A program made the position numbers and the translations under genes. Below the pieces are notes generated by a model that saw only the letters and a program-made list of their open reading frames with translations, was not told the DNA's origin and ran no database searches. DNA of 64,000 nucleotides from Telluria antibiotica (GTDB lineage Bacteria; Pseudomonadota; Gammaproteobacteria; Burkholderiales; Burkholderiaceae_D), in the NCBI RefSeq assembly GCF_011682055.1, contig NZ_JAAQOM010000013.1, positions 1 through 64,000 of the forward strand, read 5' to 3'. This document shows, one piece after another, positions 44,359 to 52,171 of this stretch (position 1 is the stretch's first letter; each line of letters begins with the position of its first letter).

Positions 44359-45113
44359 TGGAGACGTTGAACGGAAAACATGCCGTCGTGACGGGCGCCA
44401 GCCGGGGTATCGGCATCGCGGTCGCGCGCGCGCTCGTGGCGCACGGCGCGCGCGTGACCTTGATGGCGCGCGACGAGGGGGCGCTGGCAGCGGCGGCGCA
44501 GTCGATGGACGGCGCGGTGCGCTGGCAGGTCGCCGACGTGGCCGACGCGGACAGCGTGGCGGCCGCGTTCGCGCACGCGGGCACCGTCGACATCCTGGTC
44601 AACAATGCGGGCCAGGCCGCGTCCGCGCCGTTCGGCCGGACGGACGCCGCGCTGTGGCAGCGCATGCTGGACGTGAACCTGTCAGGGGCCTACCACTGCA
44701 TCCAGGCCGCGCTGCCGGGCATGGTGGACACGGGATGGGGGCGCATCGTGAACGTCGCGTCGACGGCGGGCCTCACGGGCTACCGCTACGTGGCGGCCTA
44801 TTGCGCCGCGAAGCACGGCCTCGTCGGCCTCACGCGCGCGCTGGCGCTCGAGGTGGCCGCGAAAGGCGTGACCGTGAATGCCGTTTGTCCGGGGTTCACG
44901 GAGACCGACATCGTGCGCGACGCCGTCGCGAACATCGTGCGCACGACGGGCCGAACCGGGGACGAGGCACGCGCAGAGCTGACGTCCGCCAATCCGCAGG
45001 GCCGCCTCGTGCGTCCGGACGAGGTGGCGCATGCCGTCGCGTGGCTGTGCATGCCGGGCGCGTCGGCGCTGAACGGGCAGGCCATCGCCGTGGCGGGCGG
45101 GGAGGTCATGTGA
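44358..45113 (+). CDS. SDR-family oxidoreductase (3-hydroxyacyl-CoA dehydrogenase-like)
   Basis: A 251-residue classical short-chain dehydrogenase. Cofactor motif TGASRGIG, NNAG at about residue 90, catalytic serine in NVASTAGLTGY and the pair Tyr-Lys in YVAAYCAAKHGL are all present, followed by VCPGFTETDIV. It probably oxidises a 3-hydroxyacyl-CoA intermediate of the beta-oxidation-like part of the pathway. The ATG at 44358 lies four bases after GGAGG; an ATG three bases earlier would overlap the upstream stop more. Confidence 0.9.
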   Translation: METLNGKHAVVTGASRGIGIAVARALVAHGARVTLMARDEGALAAAAQSMDGAVRWQVADVADADSVAAAFAHAGTVDILVNNAGQAASAPFGRTDAALWQRMLDVNLSGAYHCIQAALPGMVDTGWGRIVNVASTAGLTGYRYVAAYCAAKHGLVGLTRALALEVAAKGVTVNAVCPGFTETDIVRDAVANIVRTTGRTGDEARAELTSANPQGRLVRPDEVAHAVAWLCMPGASALNGQAIAVAGGEVM

Positions 45114-45601
45114 AGCCGCCGCACGACGTCCCCGTCGACCTGGCTACGCGCCTGACCGGTGGACACCACCAGGCCCTGAAGCTGTGGCTGCGGCTGCTGG
45201 CGTGCACGGTGCGGGTCGAGTCCACGATCCGCGGCCGCCTGCGTGCCACGTTCGGCATCACGTTGCCCCGCTTCGACCTGATGGCCCAGCTGGAGCGCCA
45301 TCCGGACGGTTTGCGCATGGGCGAGCTGTCGAAACGCATGATGGTCACGGGCGGCAACGTCACCGGCATCGCCGACCAGCTGGAGCGCGAGCGCCTCGTC
45401 GTGCGCGTGCCCGACCCGCAGGACGGCCGCGCGTTCATGGTCAAGCTCACGCCGCGCGGGCGCAAGACCTTCGCCGAGATGGCGGCCGTGCACGAAGAGT
45501 GGGTCGCGGACCTGTTCCGCGACATCCCGGCCACCGACAAGGCCGCGATGATCGCGCTGCTCGACACCATGAAGCGGCACCTGAACGACAACGAGGACTA
45601 G
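45110..45601 (+). CDS. MarR-family transcriptional regulator
   Basis: A 163-residue winged-helix regulator starting with GTG, overlapping the SDR stop (GTGA) and preceded by GGAGG. The DNA-binding region is MGELSKRMMVTGGNVTGIADQLERERLVVRVPDPQDGRAFMVKLTPRG. Location inside the operon indicates self-control of the pathway, probably through the palindrome at 40300-40319; CoA-thioester effectors are known for MarR proteins of aromatic degradation, so an aromatic acyl-CoA is a likely inducer. Confidence 0.9.
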   Translation: MKPPHDVPVDLATRLTGGHHQALKLWLRLLACTVRVESTIRGRLRATFGITLPRFDLMAQLERHPDGLRMGELSKRMMVTGGNVTGIADQLERERLVVRVPDPQDGRAFMVKLTPRGRKTFAEMAAVHEEWVADLFRDIPATDKAAMIALLDTMKRHLNDNED

Positions 45602-45610
45602 GAGCACACG

Positions 45611-46465
45611 ATGCGTTACCTGCAGGGCGACCCGCATGCGCTGCCGCGCAACCGCACGACACTGGCCGGCTACCGCGCCGAGCATTTTCTCTACACGGCC
45701 GGCGACGGCGTGGCCACGATCACCTTGAGCCGCCCCGAGCGCAAGAATCCGTTGACGTTCGACTCTTACGCGGAGCTGCGCGACCTGTTCCGCGCGCTCG
45801 CCTACGCGGACGACGTGAAGGCCGTCGTCATCGCGGGCGCGGGCGGGAACTTCTGTTCCGGCGGCGACGTGCACGAGATCATCGGTCCCCTGACACGCCT
45901 GGACATGCCGGGCCTGCTCGCGTTCACCCGCATGACGGGCGACACCGTGAAGGCCATGCTGGCGTGCCCGCAGCCCATCGTGGCGGCCGTCGACGGCGTG
46001 TGCGCGGGTGCCGGCGCGATTCTCGCGATGGCGTCCGACCTGCGGCTGGCCACCCCGCGGGCGCGCACCGCGTTCCTGTTCGCGAAGGTAGGGCTCGCGG
46101 GCTGCGACATGGGCGCGTGCTCGATCCTGCCGCGCCTGATCGGCCAGGGCCGCGCGGCGGAGCTGTTGTACACGGGCCGCACGATGCCGGCGGAAGAGGG
46201 CGAGCGCTGGGGTTTCTTCAACCGGCTGTGCGCGCCGGACGTCCTGCTGGACGAGGCGATGGCGCTGGCGCAGAGCCTGGCCGCCGGGCCCACGTTCGCG
46301 CACGGGATGACGAAGAAGATGCTGCAGCAGGAGTGGAGCATGGGTGTCGAGCAAGCCATCGACGCGGAGGCGCAGGCCCAGGCGATCTGCATGGCGACGA
46401 ACGACTTTCATCGTGCGTACCACGCGTTCGTCGCGAAGACGACGCCGCGCTTCGAGGGAGACTGA
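45611..46465 (+). CDS. Enoyl-CoA hydratase/isomerase family protein
   Basis: A 284-residue crotonase-fold enzyme. The oxyanion-hole segments are GAGGNFCSGGDVHEI and AAVDGVCAGAGAILAMASDLRLA. The second catalytic glutamate position falls near FLFAKVGLAGCDMGACSILPRLIG, where the usual PExG is changed to VGLAGCDMG, a feature of some members acting on cyclic CoA esters. It would hydrate or open an unsaturated ring intermediate. It starts nine bases after the MarR stop, with a GGAG ribosome site. Confidence 0.88.
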   Translation: MRYLQGDPHALPRNRTTLAGYRAEHFLYTAGDGVATITLSRPERKNPLTFDSYAELRDLFRALAYADDVKAVVIAGAGGNFCSGGDVHEIIGPLTRLDMPGLLAFTRMTGDTVKAMLACPQPIVAAVDGVCAGAGAILAMASDLRLATPRARTAFLFAKVGLAGCDMGACSILPRLIGQGRAAELLYTGRTMPAEEGERWGFFNRLCAPDVLLDEAMALAQSLAAGPTFAHGMTKKMLQQEWSMGVEQAIDAEAQAQAICMATNDFHRAYHAFVAKTTPRFEGD

Positions 46466-46466
46466 C

Positions 46467-47624
46467 ATGGCGGACAAGGCTTATCTCGCCTGGCCCTTCT
46501 TCGATACCCGCCACGCGGAGCTGGAAGCGGCGCTGGACACGTGGGCCGCGGAGCGAGTCCGCGACGTGCACGGGGCCGACGTCGATGCGGATTGCCGCCA
46601 TCTCGTACGGATGCTGGGCGCGGGCGGCTGGCTGCGCCATGCGATCGCGCCCGAGGACGCGGCCATCGATACGCGCGCGCTCTGCCTGATCCGCGAAACC
46701 CTGGCGCGCCACAACGGGCTCGCGGATTTCGCGTTCGCCATGCAAGGCCTGGGTTCCGGCGCGATCAGCCTGTTCGGCACGGCCGCCCAGCGCGAGCGCT
46801 ATTTGCCGCGCGTGGCGCGCGGCGACGCGATCGCCGCCTTCGCACTGTCCGAGCCGGGCGCCGGATCGGATGTCGCCGCCATGCGCTGCGCGGCCCGGCC
46901 GGACGGTGGCGACTATGTGCTGGACGGCGACAAGACGTGGATTTCCAACGGCGGCATCGCCGACTTCTACGTCGTCTTCGCGCGCACGGGCGAGGCGCCG
47001 GGCGCGCGCGGCATCAGCGCGTTCGTCGTCGACGCCGACACGCACGATTTCTCCATCGCCGAACGCATCGACGTGATCGCACCCCATCCGCTGGCGCGGC
47101 TGCGCTTTGACGGGTGCCGCGTGCCGGCCGCCCAGCGCATCGGCGAGCCGGGGCAGGGCTTCAAGGTGGCGATGGCGACGCTCGACGTGTTCCGCACGTC
47201 GGTCGCGGCGGCCGCGCTGGGCTTCGCGCGGCGCGCGTTCGACGAGGCGCTGGCGCATGCGCTGGCGCGTCCGATGTTCGGACAGCATCTCGCCGACTTC
47301 CAGCTCACGCAGGCGAAGCTCGCGCAGATGGCGACGGCAATCGACGCCAGCGCGCTGCTGACGTACCGCGCCGCGTGGCAGCGTGACCGTGGCGTCAAGG
47401 TCACGAAGGAAGCCGCGATGGCGAAGATGACGGCGACGGAGTCCGCGCAGCAGGTGATCGACGCGGCCGTGCAGATGTTCGGAGGACTCGGCGTCACGAG
47501 CGGCCACCCGGCCGAACGGCTGTACCGTGAAATCCGTGCGCTGCGCATCTACGAGGGGGCGACGGAGGTGCAGCAACTGATCATCGCGCGCGAACTGCTG
47601 CGCGCGGCGGCGGAAGGCGCGTGA
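46467..47624 (+). CDS. Acyl-CoA dehydrogenase
   Basis: A 385-residue flavoenzyme of the acyl-CoA dehydrogenase family. Visible are AFALSEPGAGSDVAAMRC, the WISNGG flavin contact, and the C-terminal RLYREIRALRIYEGATEVQQLIIARELL with the catalytic glutamate in YEG. It introduces a double bond into an acyl-CoA; here it probably acts on a cyclic or ring-opened intermediate. It begins one base after the hydratase stop and its stop overlaps the RidA gene start (TGATG). Confidence 0.92.
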   Translation: MADKAYLAWPFFDTRHAELEAALDTWAAERVRDVHGADVDADCRHLVRMLGAGGWLRHAIAPEDAAIDTRALCLIRETLARHNGLADFAFAMQGLGSGAISLFGTAAQRERYLPRVARGDAIAAFALSEPGAGSDVAAMRCAARPDGGDYVLDGDKTWISNGGIADFYVVFARTGEAPGARGISAFVVDADTHDFSIAERIDVIAPHPLARLRFDGCRVPAAQRIGEPGQGFKVAMATLDVFRTSVAAAALGFARRAFDEALAHALARPMFGQHLADFQLTQAKLAQMATAIDASALLTYRAAWQRDRGVKVTKEAAMAKMTATESAQQVIDAAVQMFGGLGVTSGHPAERLYREIRALRIYEGATEVQQLIIARELLRAAAEGA

Positions 47625-48022
47625 TGGAGATCCTGCAACCACCGGGCTGGCCGCGTCCGCGCGGCTATGCGAACGGCGTCGCGGCGCGGGGCCGCCTCGT
47701 GTTCGTCAGCGGCATGATCGGCTGGAACGGGCACGGCGAGTTCGAGAGCGACGACTTCGCCGGGCAGGCGCGCCAGGCACTGCTCAACGTCGTCGCCGTG
47801 CTGCACGAGGCGGGGGCGCGGCCGGAGCATATCGTCCGGATGACGTGGTACGTGGTCGACAAGCGCGAGTACCTGGCCGCGTCGGCCGCGGTGGGCGCCG
47901 CGTACCGCGAGATCATCGGCGCTCATTACCCGGCGATGACGGCCGTCGAAGTGCGGGCCCTCATCGAGGACCGGGCCCGAGTGGAGATCGAGGCGACGGC
48001 CGTCGTGCCCGACGAGAGGTAG
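47624..48022 (+). CDS. RidA family protein (enamine/imine deaminase type)
   Basis: A 132-residue YjgF/YER057c/UK114 protein. Typical motifs are the N-terminal GRLVFVSGMIGWN, QARQALLNVVAVLHEAGA and the C-terminal arginine motif in VEVRALIEDRARVEIEATAVV. RidA proteins hydrolyse reactive enamines and imines. Breakdown of an aminated ring gives such intermediates, so this one likely removes the amino group or protects the pathway. It is the last gene of the operon and converges on the alginate-lyase-like gene, eight bases away. Confidence 0.92.
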   Translation: MEILQPPGWPRPRGYANGVAARGRLVFVSGMIGWNGHGEFESDDFAGQARQALLNVVAVLHEAGARPEHIVRMTWYVVDKREYLAASAAVGAAYREIIGAHYPAMTAVEVRALIEDRARVEIEATAVVPDER

Positions 48023-48030
48023 CGGTTCGC

Positions 48031-50256
48031 TCAGCTGGACGCGATCAGCGCGGCGATGTCGGCTGCACCGAGGGCCCCGCGGTAAATGCGTAATTCGTCG
48101 ATCCTGCCGTTGAAATACGGGTCGCCCGCGTATTGCGAGCGGCCGATCCAGTTCTGGCCCGTGCCCCCGAGCTGCCATGGCGGCAGGAATTCCGCGCCAT
48201 TGCTGCCGACGGCCGTGCCGTTCACGTACAAGGTCGCGAGCTGCCCGGACAACGTGACGGCCACGTGCACCCACTGCGCCGTCGGCAGCGCGGCCGTGCC
48301 CGACACCGCCTGTTCGCCGTGGCCGCCGTCGACGGTGATGGCGAAGCGCACGGTGCCGCTGCCGGAGCGCGGCGTCAGGAACATGTAGCGGCCCGTGCCC
48401 GAGCCGATATCGAAGATCCGCTCCCAGTTGCGTGCCGCGTTCCAGTACACCCAGCAGGCGATCGTGAAGTCCGCCAGGTCCGTGACGAGGTTCGCGGGCA
48501 GGCTCACGTAGTCCGTGCTGCCGTTCAGCGCGAGCGCGGTGCCCGACTTGCCGGCACCCCAGGCGCCGCTGCCGACGAGCGTGCCGGCGTGACCCTGGCC
48601 GCTCGCATCGGACACGGTCGACCCCGTGCCTTCATTGCAGGCGAGGTAAGTGTGCAAGGTCTTGCCGACCTCCGCCGTCGCGCGGTTCGAGTCGGCCGTC
48701 TCGCCGCTCGGGGTCATGGCGGACACGACGTAGTACCACGTGCCTGCGCCCGGATTGTCCGCGTAGGTCAGCAAGTCCGTGATGCCGCTGGCGATCGTCG
48801 TCCACGGTCCGCTCGTGGAGGACGATCGCTTGACGTTGTAGCTCGTCGCATAGGCGCTGCCCCACCACGACAGCTCCACGCCGCCGGCCGGCGTGCGTGC
48901 CTTCAGGCCGCTGGGCGGCACGCCGGCCGTGATCGGGTCGCGCGTGCACGTCAGGGTGCCGTAGCCCAGCTGGTCGTAGCCGCCGCTCGTCGAGCCGTAG
49001 TTGCCGCCACCACCTTCCGGCTGGATCTGCAGCGCGAACATCTTCGAGTACGGCGCCGCGAGGCCACGGCGGTTGACGTAATGGTTGTAGACGAGCGCCC
49101 AGCAAGGGCGGACATTGCCCTGGCTCCCGGTCGCGAACACGGTCTGGTTGACGTTGTCGACGTTGTTGTAGGGGACGTACGGCACCGTGTAGTACGTCGT
49201 GCCCGACTGGATCAGGTTCGCCTTCGCCACGTACTCGGCGCCCATCAGGAAGCGGTTGTTGTCGTAGCCGTACAGGTCCACGCCCTGGTTCCACGCCATC
49301 TCGCAGATCGCGCCGCCCAATGCGATGCCGAGTGTGTTGTGGCCCTGGTCGCGACCCGATTCCTGCCACTGCCCGAGGAAGCCCGGGTGGATGTAGTAGA
49401 CGGCCTGCGCGATCGCGCCGTTGCCGGCGCCCGACTGGAAGTACGCGATGGCTTCGTCGAACAGGCTTTGGTCGTCGCACAGCACGCCGATGGCGAGGAT
49501 GGACGCGATCTGGCACAGGTCCCAGTTGGCCCAGTAGTGCGTGATGTCCGTGCCGTTGTGGCGGATGAGGAAATCGTGGTTGATCGGATAGAAGACGGTC
49601 TTCATCAAGTTCTGGAAGCGCGCGAAGTCGGCCGCGGCCCAGCCCACGTACGTCCGCACGATCTCGCCCGCGTTCGCGAACTCGTAGCCGTAGATGCCCG
49701 CGGCCAGTGCGGCGTCCGTCGTGCCCTGGATGGACGTCAGCGTGGACGACCATGCGTTCATGATCTGCACGGCCTTGTCCGCGTACGCGCTGTCACCTGA
49801 TATCTTCCAGCGCAGCGCGCAGGCATACGCCGCGGCCACGTCGTTGAACAGGCTGCCGTAGTTCTCCGGGTGGACGCCGTCGTAGCCGCGGTAGACGATC
49901 GCCTGCGGGTGCGGCGTGTACGTCAGGCTCGCGTGCGAGTTGTTGATCAGGAGGTTCCAGCTGCCGGACCAGGGACTCGTCGTGTATTTCGCCTTCATGC
50001 GGTCGAAGTCGGCCTGCGTGTGCAGCAGGCCCGGATGGACGAAAGCGGCGGTCGTTGCGCTGGTAACGGCGTCCGCGAACAGGCGCGGCGCGGACGTGCT
50101 GCCGGCACCGGCGCCGCAGCCGCCGAGCGCGAGGGCGCCGAGGCTCAGCAGGAAGCCGCGGCGTCCGAGTTCGGCGCGCGAGACCGCGTCCGGGGCATCG
50201 GCGGATGCCAGGGGCGATGGGGCGGGGGCGTTGTCGTGCGGTTCGATTCTTTTCAT
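48031..50256 (-). CDS. Secreted lipoprotein: alginate-lyase-fold domain, FnIII, LamG-like
   Basis: A 741-residue exported protein. The leader has twin arginines (GRRGFLLSLGALALGG) and a lipobox with cysteine 47, so it is a Tat-type lipoprotein. An alginate-lyase-fold (alpha/alpha barrel) domain covers about 75-385 (HYWANWDLCQIAS, HPGFLGQWQESGRDQGHN). An FnIII-like domain (about 445-530) and a LamG/concanavalin-like domain (about 545-735, VDGGHGEQAVSG, NGRIDELRIYRGAL) follow. The barrel family includes lyases of several uronic-acid polymers, so the substrate need not be alginate; in this locus a pectic or other acidic polymer is more likely. The ATG at MKRIEPHD was chosen, with GGAG nearby. 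It is divergent from the GH28-like gene. Confidence 0.85.
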   Translation of the reverse strand: MKRIEPHDNAPAPSPLASADAPDAVSRAELGRRGFLLSLGALALGGCGAGAGSTSAPRLFADAVTSATTAAFVHPGLLHTQADFDRMKAKYTTSPWSGSWNLLINNSHASLTYTPHPQAIVYRGYDGVHPENYGSLFNDVAAAYACALRWKISGDSAYADKAVQIMNAWSSTLTSIQGTTDAALAAGIYGYEFANAGEIVRTYVGWAAADFARFQNLMKTVFYPINHDFLIRHNGTDITHYWANWDLCQIASILAIGVLCDDQSLFDEAIAYFQSGAGNGAIAQAVYYIHPGFLGQWQESGRDQGHNTLGIALGGAICEMAWNQGVDLYGYDNNRFLMGAEYVAKANLIQSGTTYYTVPYVPYNNVDNVNQTVFATGSQGNVRPCWALVYNHYVNRRGLAAPYSKMFALQIQPEGGGGNYGSTSGGYDQLGYGTLTCTRDPITAGVPPSGLKARTPAGGVELSWWGSAYATSYNVKRSSSTSGPWTTIASGITDLLTYADNPGAGTWYYVVSAMTPSGETADSNRATAEVGKTLHTYLACNEGTGSTVSDASGQGHAGTLVGSGAWGAGKSGTALALNGSTDYVSLPANLVTDLADFTIACWVYWNAARNWERIFDIGSGTGRYMFLTPRSGSGTVRFAITVDGGHGEQAVSGTAALPTAQWVHVAVTLSGQLATLYVNGTAVGSNGAEFLPPWQLGGTGQNWIGRSQYAGDPYFNGRIDELRIYRGALGAADIAALIASS

Positions 50257-50359
50257 GAAGCGTCTCCATGCCATGCAGGCGTGTGTGATGCGATCGAAGG
50301 GAGGTCACAACGGATGCTGCCGTACTGCGACGCAGATGCTAGCATGGGTGCGCGACCGT

Positions 50360-50373
50360 TGTTATCGTTAACC
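50360..50373. promoter_or_regulatory. LacI-type operator, site A
   Basis: TGTTATCGTTAACC matches 12 of 14 bases of the locus palindrome TGTTATCGATAACA. It lies 104 bases before the start of the minus-strand alginate-lyase-like gene. It is in the 386-base divergent region 50257-50642, which otherwise holds site B, a promoter and no gene. Confidence 0.7.
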
Positions 50374-50500
50374 TCAATCGTGCGGCTGCCATGTCCAAAA
50401 CGTATCCGTTGTGCGAAAAATGGAATGGATCCGCTCCCGACGTTGCGGTAGGATCGCTACGTATCGTTGGCAGCATAACGGGTGTGGCGCATGCGGAGTC

Positions 50501-50554
50501 TTGACAGCGCTTTTCCGTGTGATATAAATGTAATCGTGGCTGTTATCGATACCA
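50501..50554 (+). promoter_or_regulatory. GH28-GH2 operon promoter with overlapping operator, site B
   Basis: TTGACA (50501-50506) and TATAAA (50523-50528) are separated by 16 bases. The operator TGTTATCGATACCA (50541-50554, 13 of 14 matches) lies just after the expected transcript start, the classic position for a LacI-type repressor. Confidence 0.8.
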
Positions 50555-50642
50555 CGAACGGCAGGGCGCCAAGCGGCCAGCCGCGACCAAACGACAAGCC
50601 CGGCGGCGGCGCGATCCGGACGCGCGGGCACGAGGAGACGAT

Positions 50643-52145
50643 TTGTTGTTCACGTTACGTGCGTGCGCGCGCCTGTGCGCCGTGCCGCTTGCTTGCCTGT
50701 CCGCCCTGCCTGCGCTGGCGTCGCCGGGCGTCGCCACGCCGGGCATTGCCGCGCAGGTTGCTGCGAACCGCGTGCAGGTGCACCCGTTCCCGAATGCCAT
50801 CCGCTATTCGCACCACAACGACGACTACACGGTACGCGTGCGCGTGCCCGGCGGCGCCTGGCAAGACCTGTACGAGTACAACGTGAAGGTCGATCTCGAC
50901 AAGCCGCAGGATGCGGCGATGGTCTATTTCAATTTCGACGGCACTGTCGAGATGGCGGTCCAGAAGAACAACGGGACGTTTTCCAATGTGGTCGTGCGCC
51001 CGGACGGGAAGGGCGTCCGGCCGGCCGTGCGCGACGGCGTCGTCTACTTCACGCTGCACCGGCCCGAGAATCTGAGCGTGGAATTCGACGGCGACCATCT
51101 GCACAACCTGCACATCTTTACGCACGCGATCCGTGCCGACATGCCGGCCGTCCCAGCGACATTGACCTCGAACGACATCGGCGCGGGCACGATGCCCGAC
51201 ATGACGCAGCGCACCGTCTTCTTCGGTCCTGGCATCCACAACGGCGAATTCCGCGTGCGCTCGCACAGCACCGTGTACATCCACGGTTCGGCCATCCTGC
51301 GCAACCCGCTCCTGATCGACGGCGTCGAGGACGTGAAAATCATCAGCGACGGCCTGATCGAAGGGGCAGACCTGACCGTGCGGAATGCGCGCAACGTCGA
51401 GATCGACGGCCCGATCTTCCTCAACCCGCCGCATGGCACGATGCGCTGCATCACGTCGCAGGACCTCGTGGAACGGAACATCCGGACGATCGGTGCGGGC
51501 CAATGGTCGGACGGGCTCGGCCATTTCGCCTGCGAGCGCGTGACGATCGCCGACAGCTTCGTACGCACGTCGGACGACTGCCTGACTTTCTACAACCACC
51601 GCTGGGACATCTGGGGCAATACGCGCGACGTGACGGTGAAGGATACGACCTTGTGGGCGGACATCGCGCACGCCGTCATGATCGGCATCCACGGCAACAC
51701 CCCGACGCCGGCCCACCCGGACAGCGAGGTGCTGGAGCGCCTGCGCTTTTCCAATATCGACATCCTCGACCACGACGAGGACGAGCCGGAGTACGAAGGC
51801 GCGCTCGGCATCATGGCCGGCGACGACAACCTCGTGCGCGACGTCGTGTTCGAGGACATCCGCGTCGACCGCATCGAGGAGGGCAAGCTGTTCAACCTGA
51901 AGATCGCGTACACGGCGAAGTACAACACGAGTCCGGGCCTCGGCATCGAGAACGTCACCTTGCGCAACGTTCATTATTCCGGTAGAGGCTCGCCGAGTGC
52001 ATCCGCCATCACGGGCCGCGACGCGACGCGCAAGGTTCGCAACGTGACGATCGAGAACGTAACCGTGGGCGGCAAGCGCCTGGCGGCGCCCGAAGCCGGA
52101 CTGCTCGACGTGAACGAGTTCGTCGACGGCCTGCGGTTCCGCTGA
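50643..52145 (+). CDS. Secreted GH28-like right-handed beta-helix glycoside hydrolase
   Basis: A 500-residue exported enzyme with a signal peptide (CARLCAVPLACLSALPALA). An N-terminal beta-sandwich (about 35-170) is followed by a beta-helix with repeated SQDLVERNIRTIGAG / RNVTIENVTVGG style turns. The Asp-Asp pair in SDDCLTFYN (residues 311-312) fits the GH28 catalytic motif, and WSDGLGHFAC and GIHGN are partial matches to the other motifs, but the usual R-I-K is absent. So polygalacturonase-type activity is likely but a related beta-helix family (such as GH49-like) is possible. The start is TTG (two in a row) preceded by a strong GAGGAG; no ATG is in range. First gene of the operon with the GH2 gene. 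Confidence 0.8.
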   Translation: MLFTLRACARLCAVPLACLSALPALASPGVATPGIAAQVAANRVQVHPFPNAIRYSHHNDDYTVRVRVPGGAWQDLYEYNVKVDLDKPQDAAMVYFNFDGTVEMAVQKNNGTFSNVVVRPDGKGVRPAVRDGVVYFTLHRPENLSVEFDGDHLHNLHIFTHAIRADMPAVPATLTSNDIGAGTMPDMTQRTVFFGPGIHNGEFRVRSHSTVYIHGSAILRNPLLIDGVEDVKIISDGLIEGADLTVRNARNVEIDGPIFLNPPHGTMRCITSQDLVERNIRTIGAGQWSDGLGHFACERVTIADSFVRTSDDCLTFYNHRWDIWGNTRDVTVKDTTLWADIAHAVMIGIHGNTPTPAHPDSEVLERLRFSNIDILDHDEDEPEYEGALGIMAGDDNLVRDVVFEDIRVDRIEEGKLFNLKIAYTAKYNTSPGLGIENVTLRNVHYSGRGSPSASAITGRDATRKVRNVTIENVTVGGKRLAAPEAGLLDVNEFVDGLRFR

Positions 52146-52171
52146 CATTACAACAGGGAGACAGGAGCATC

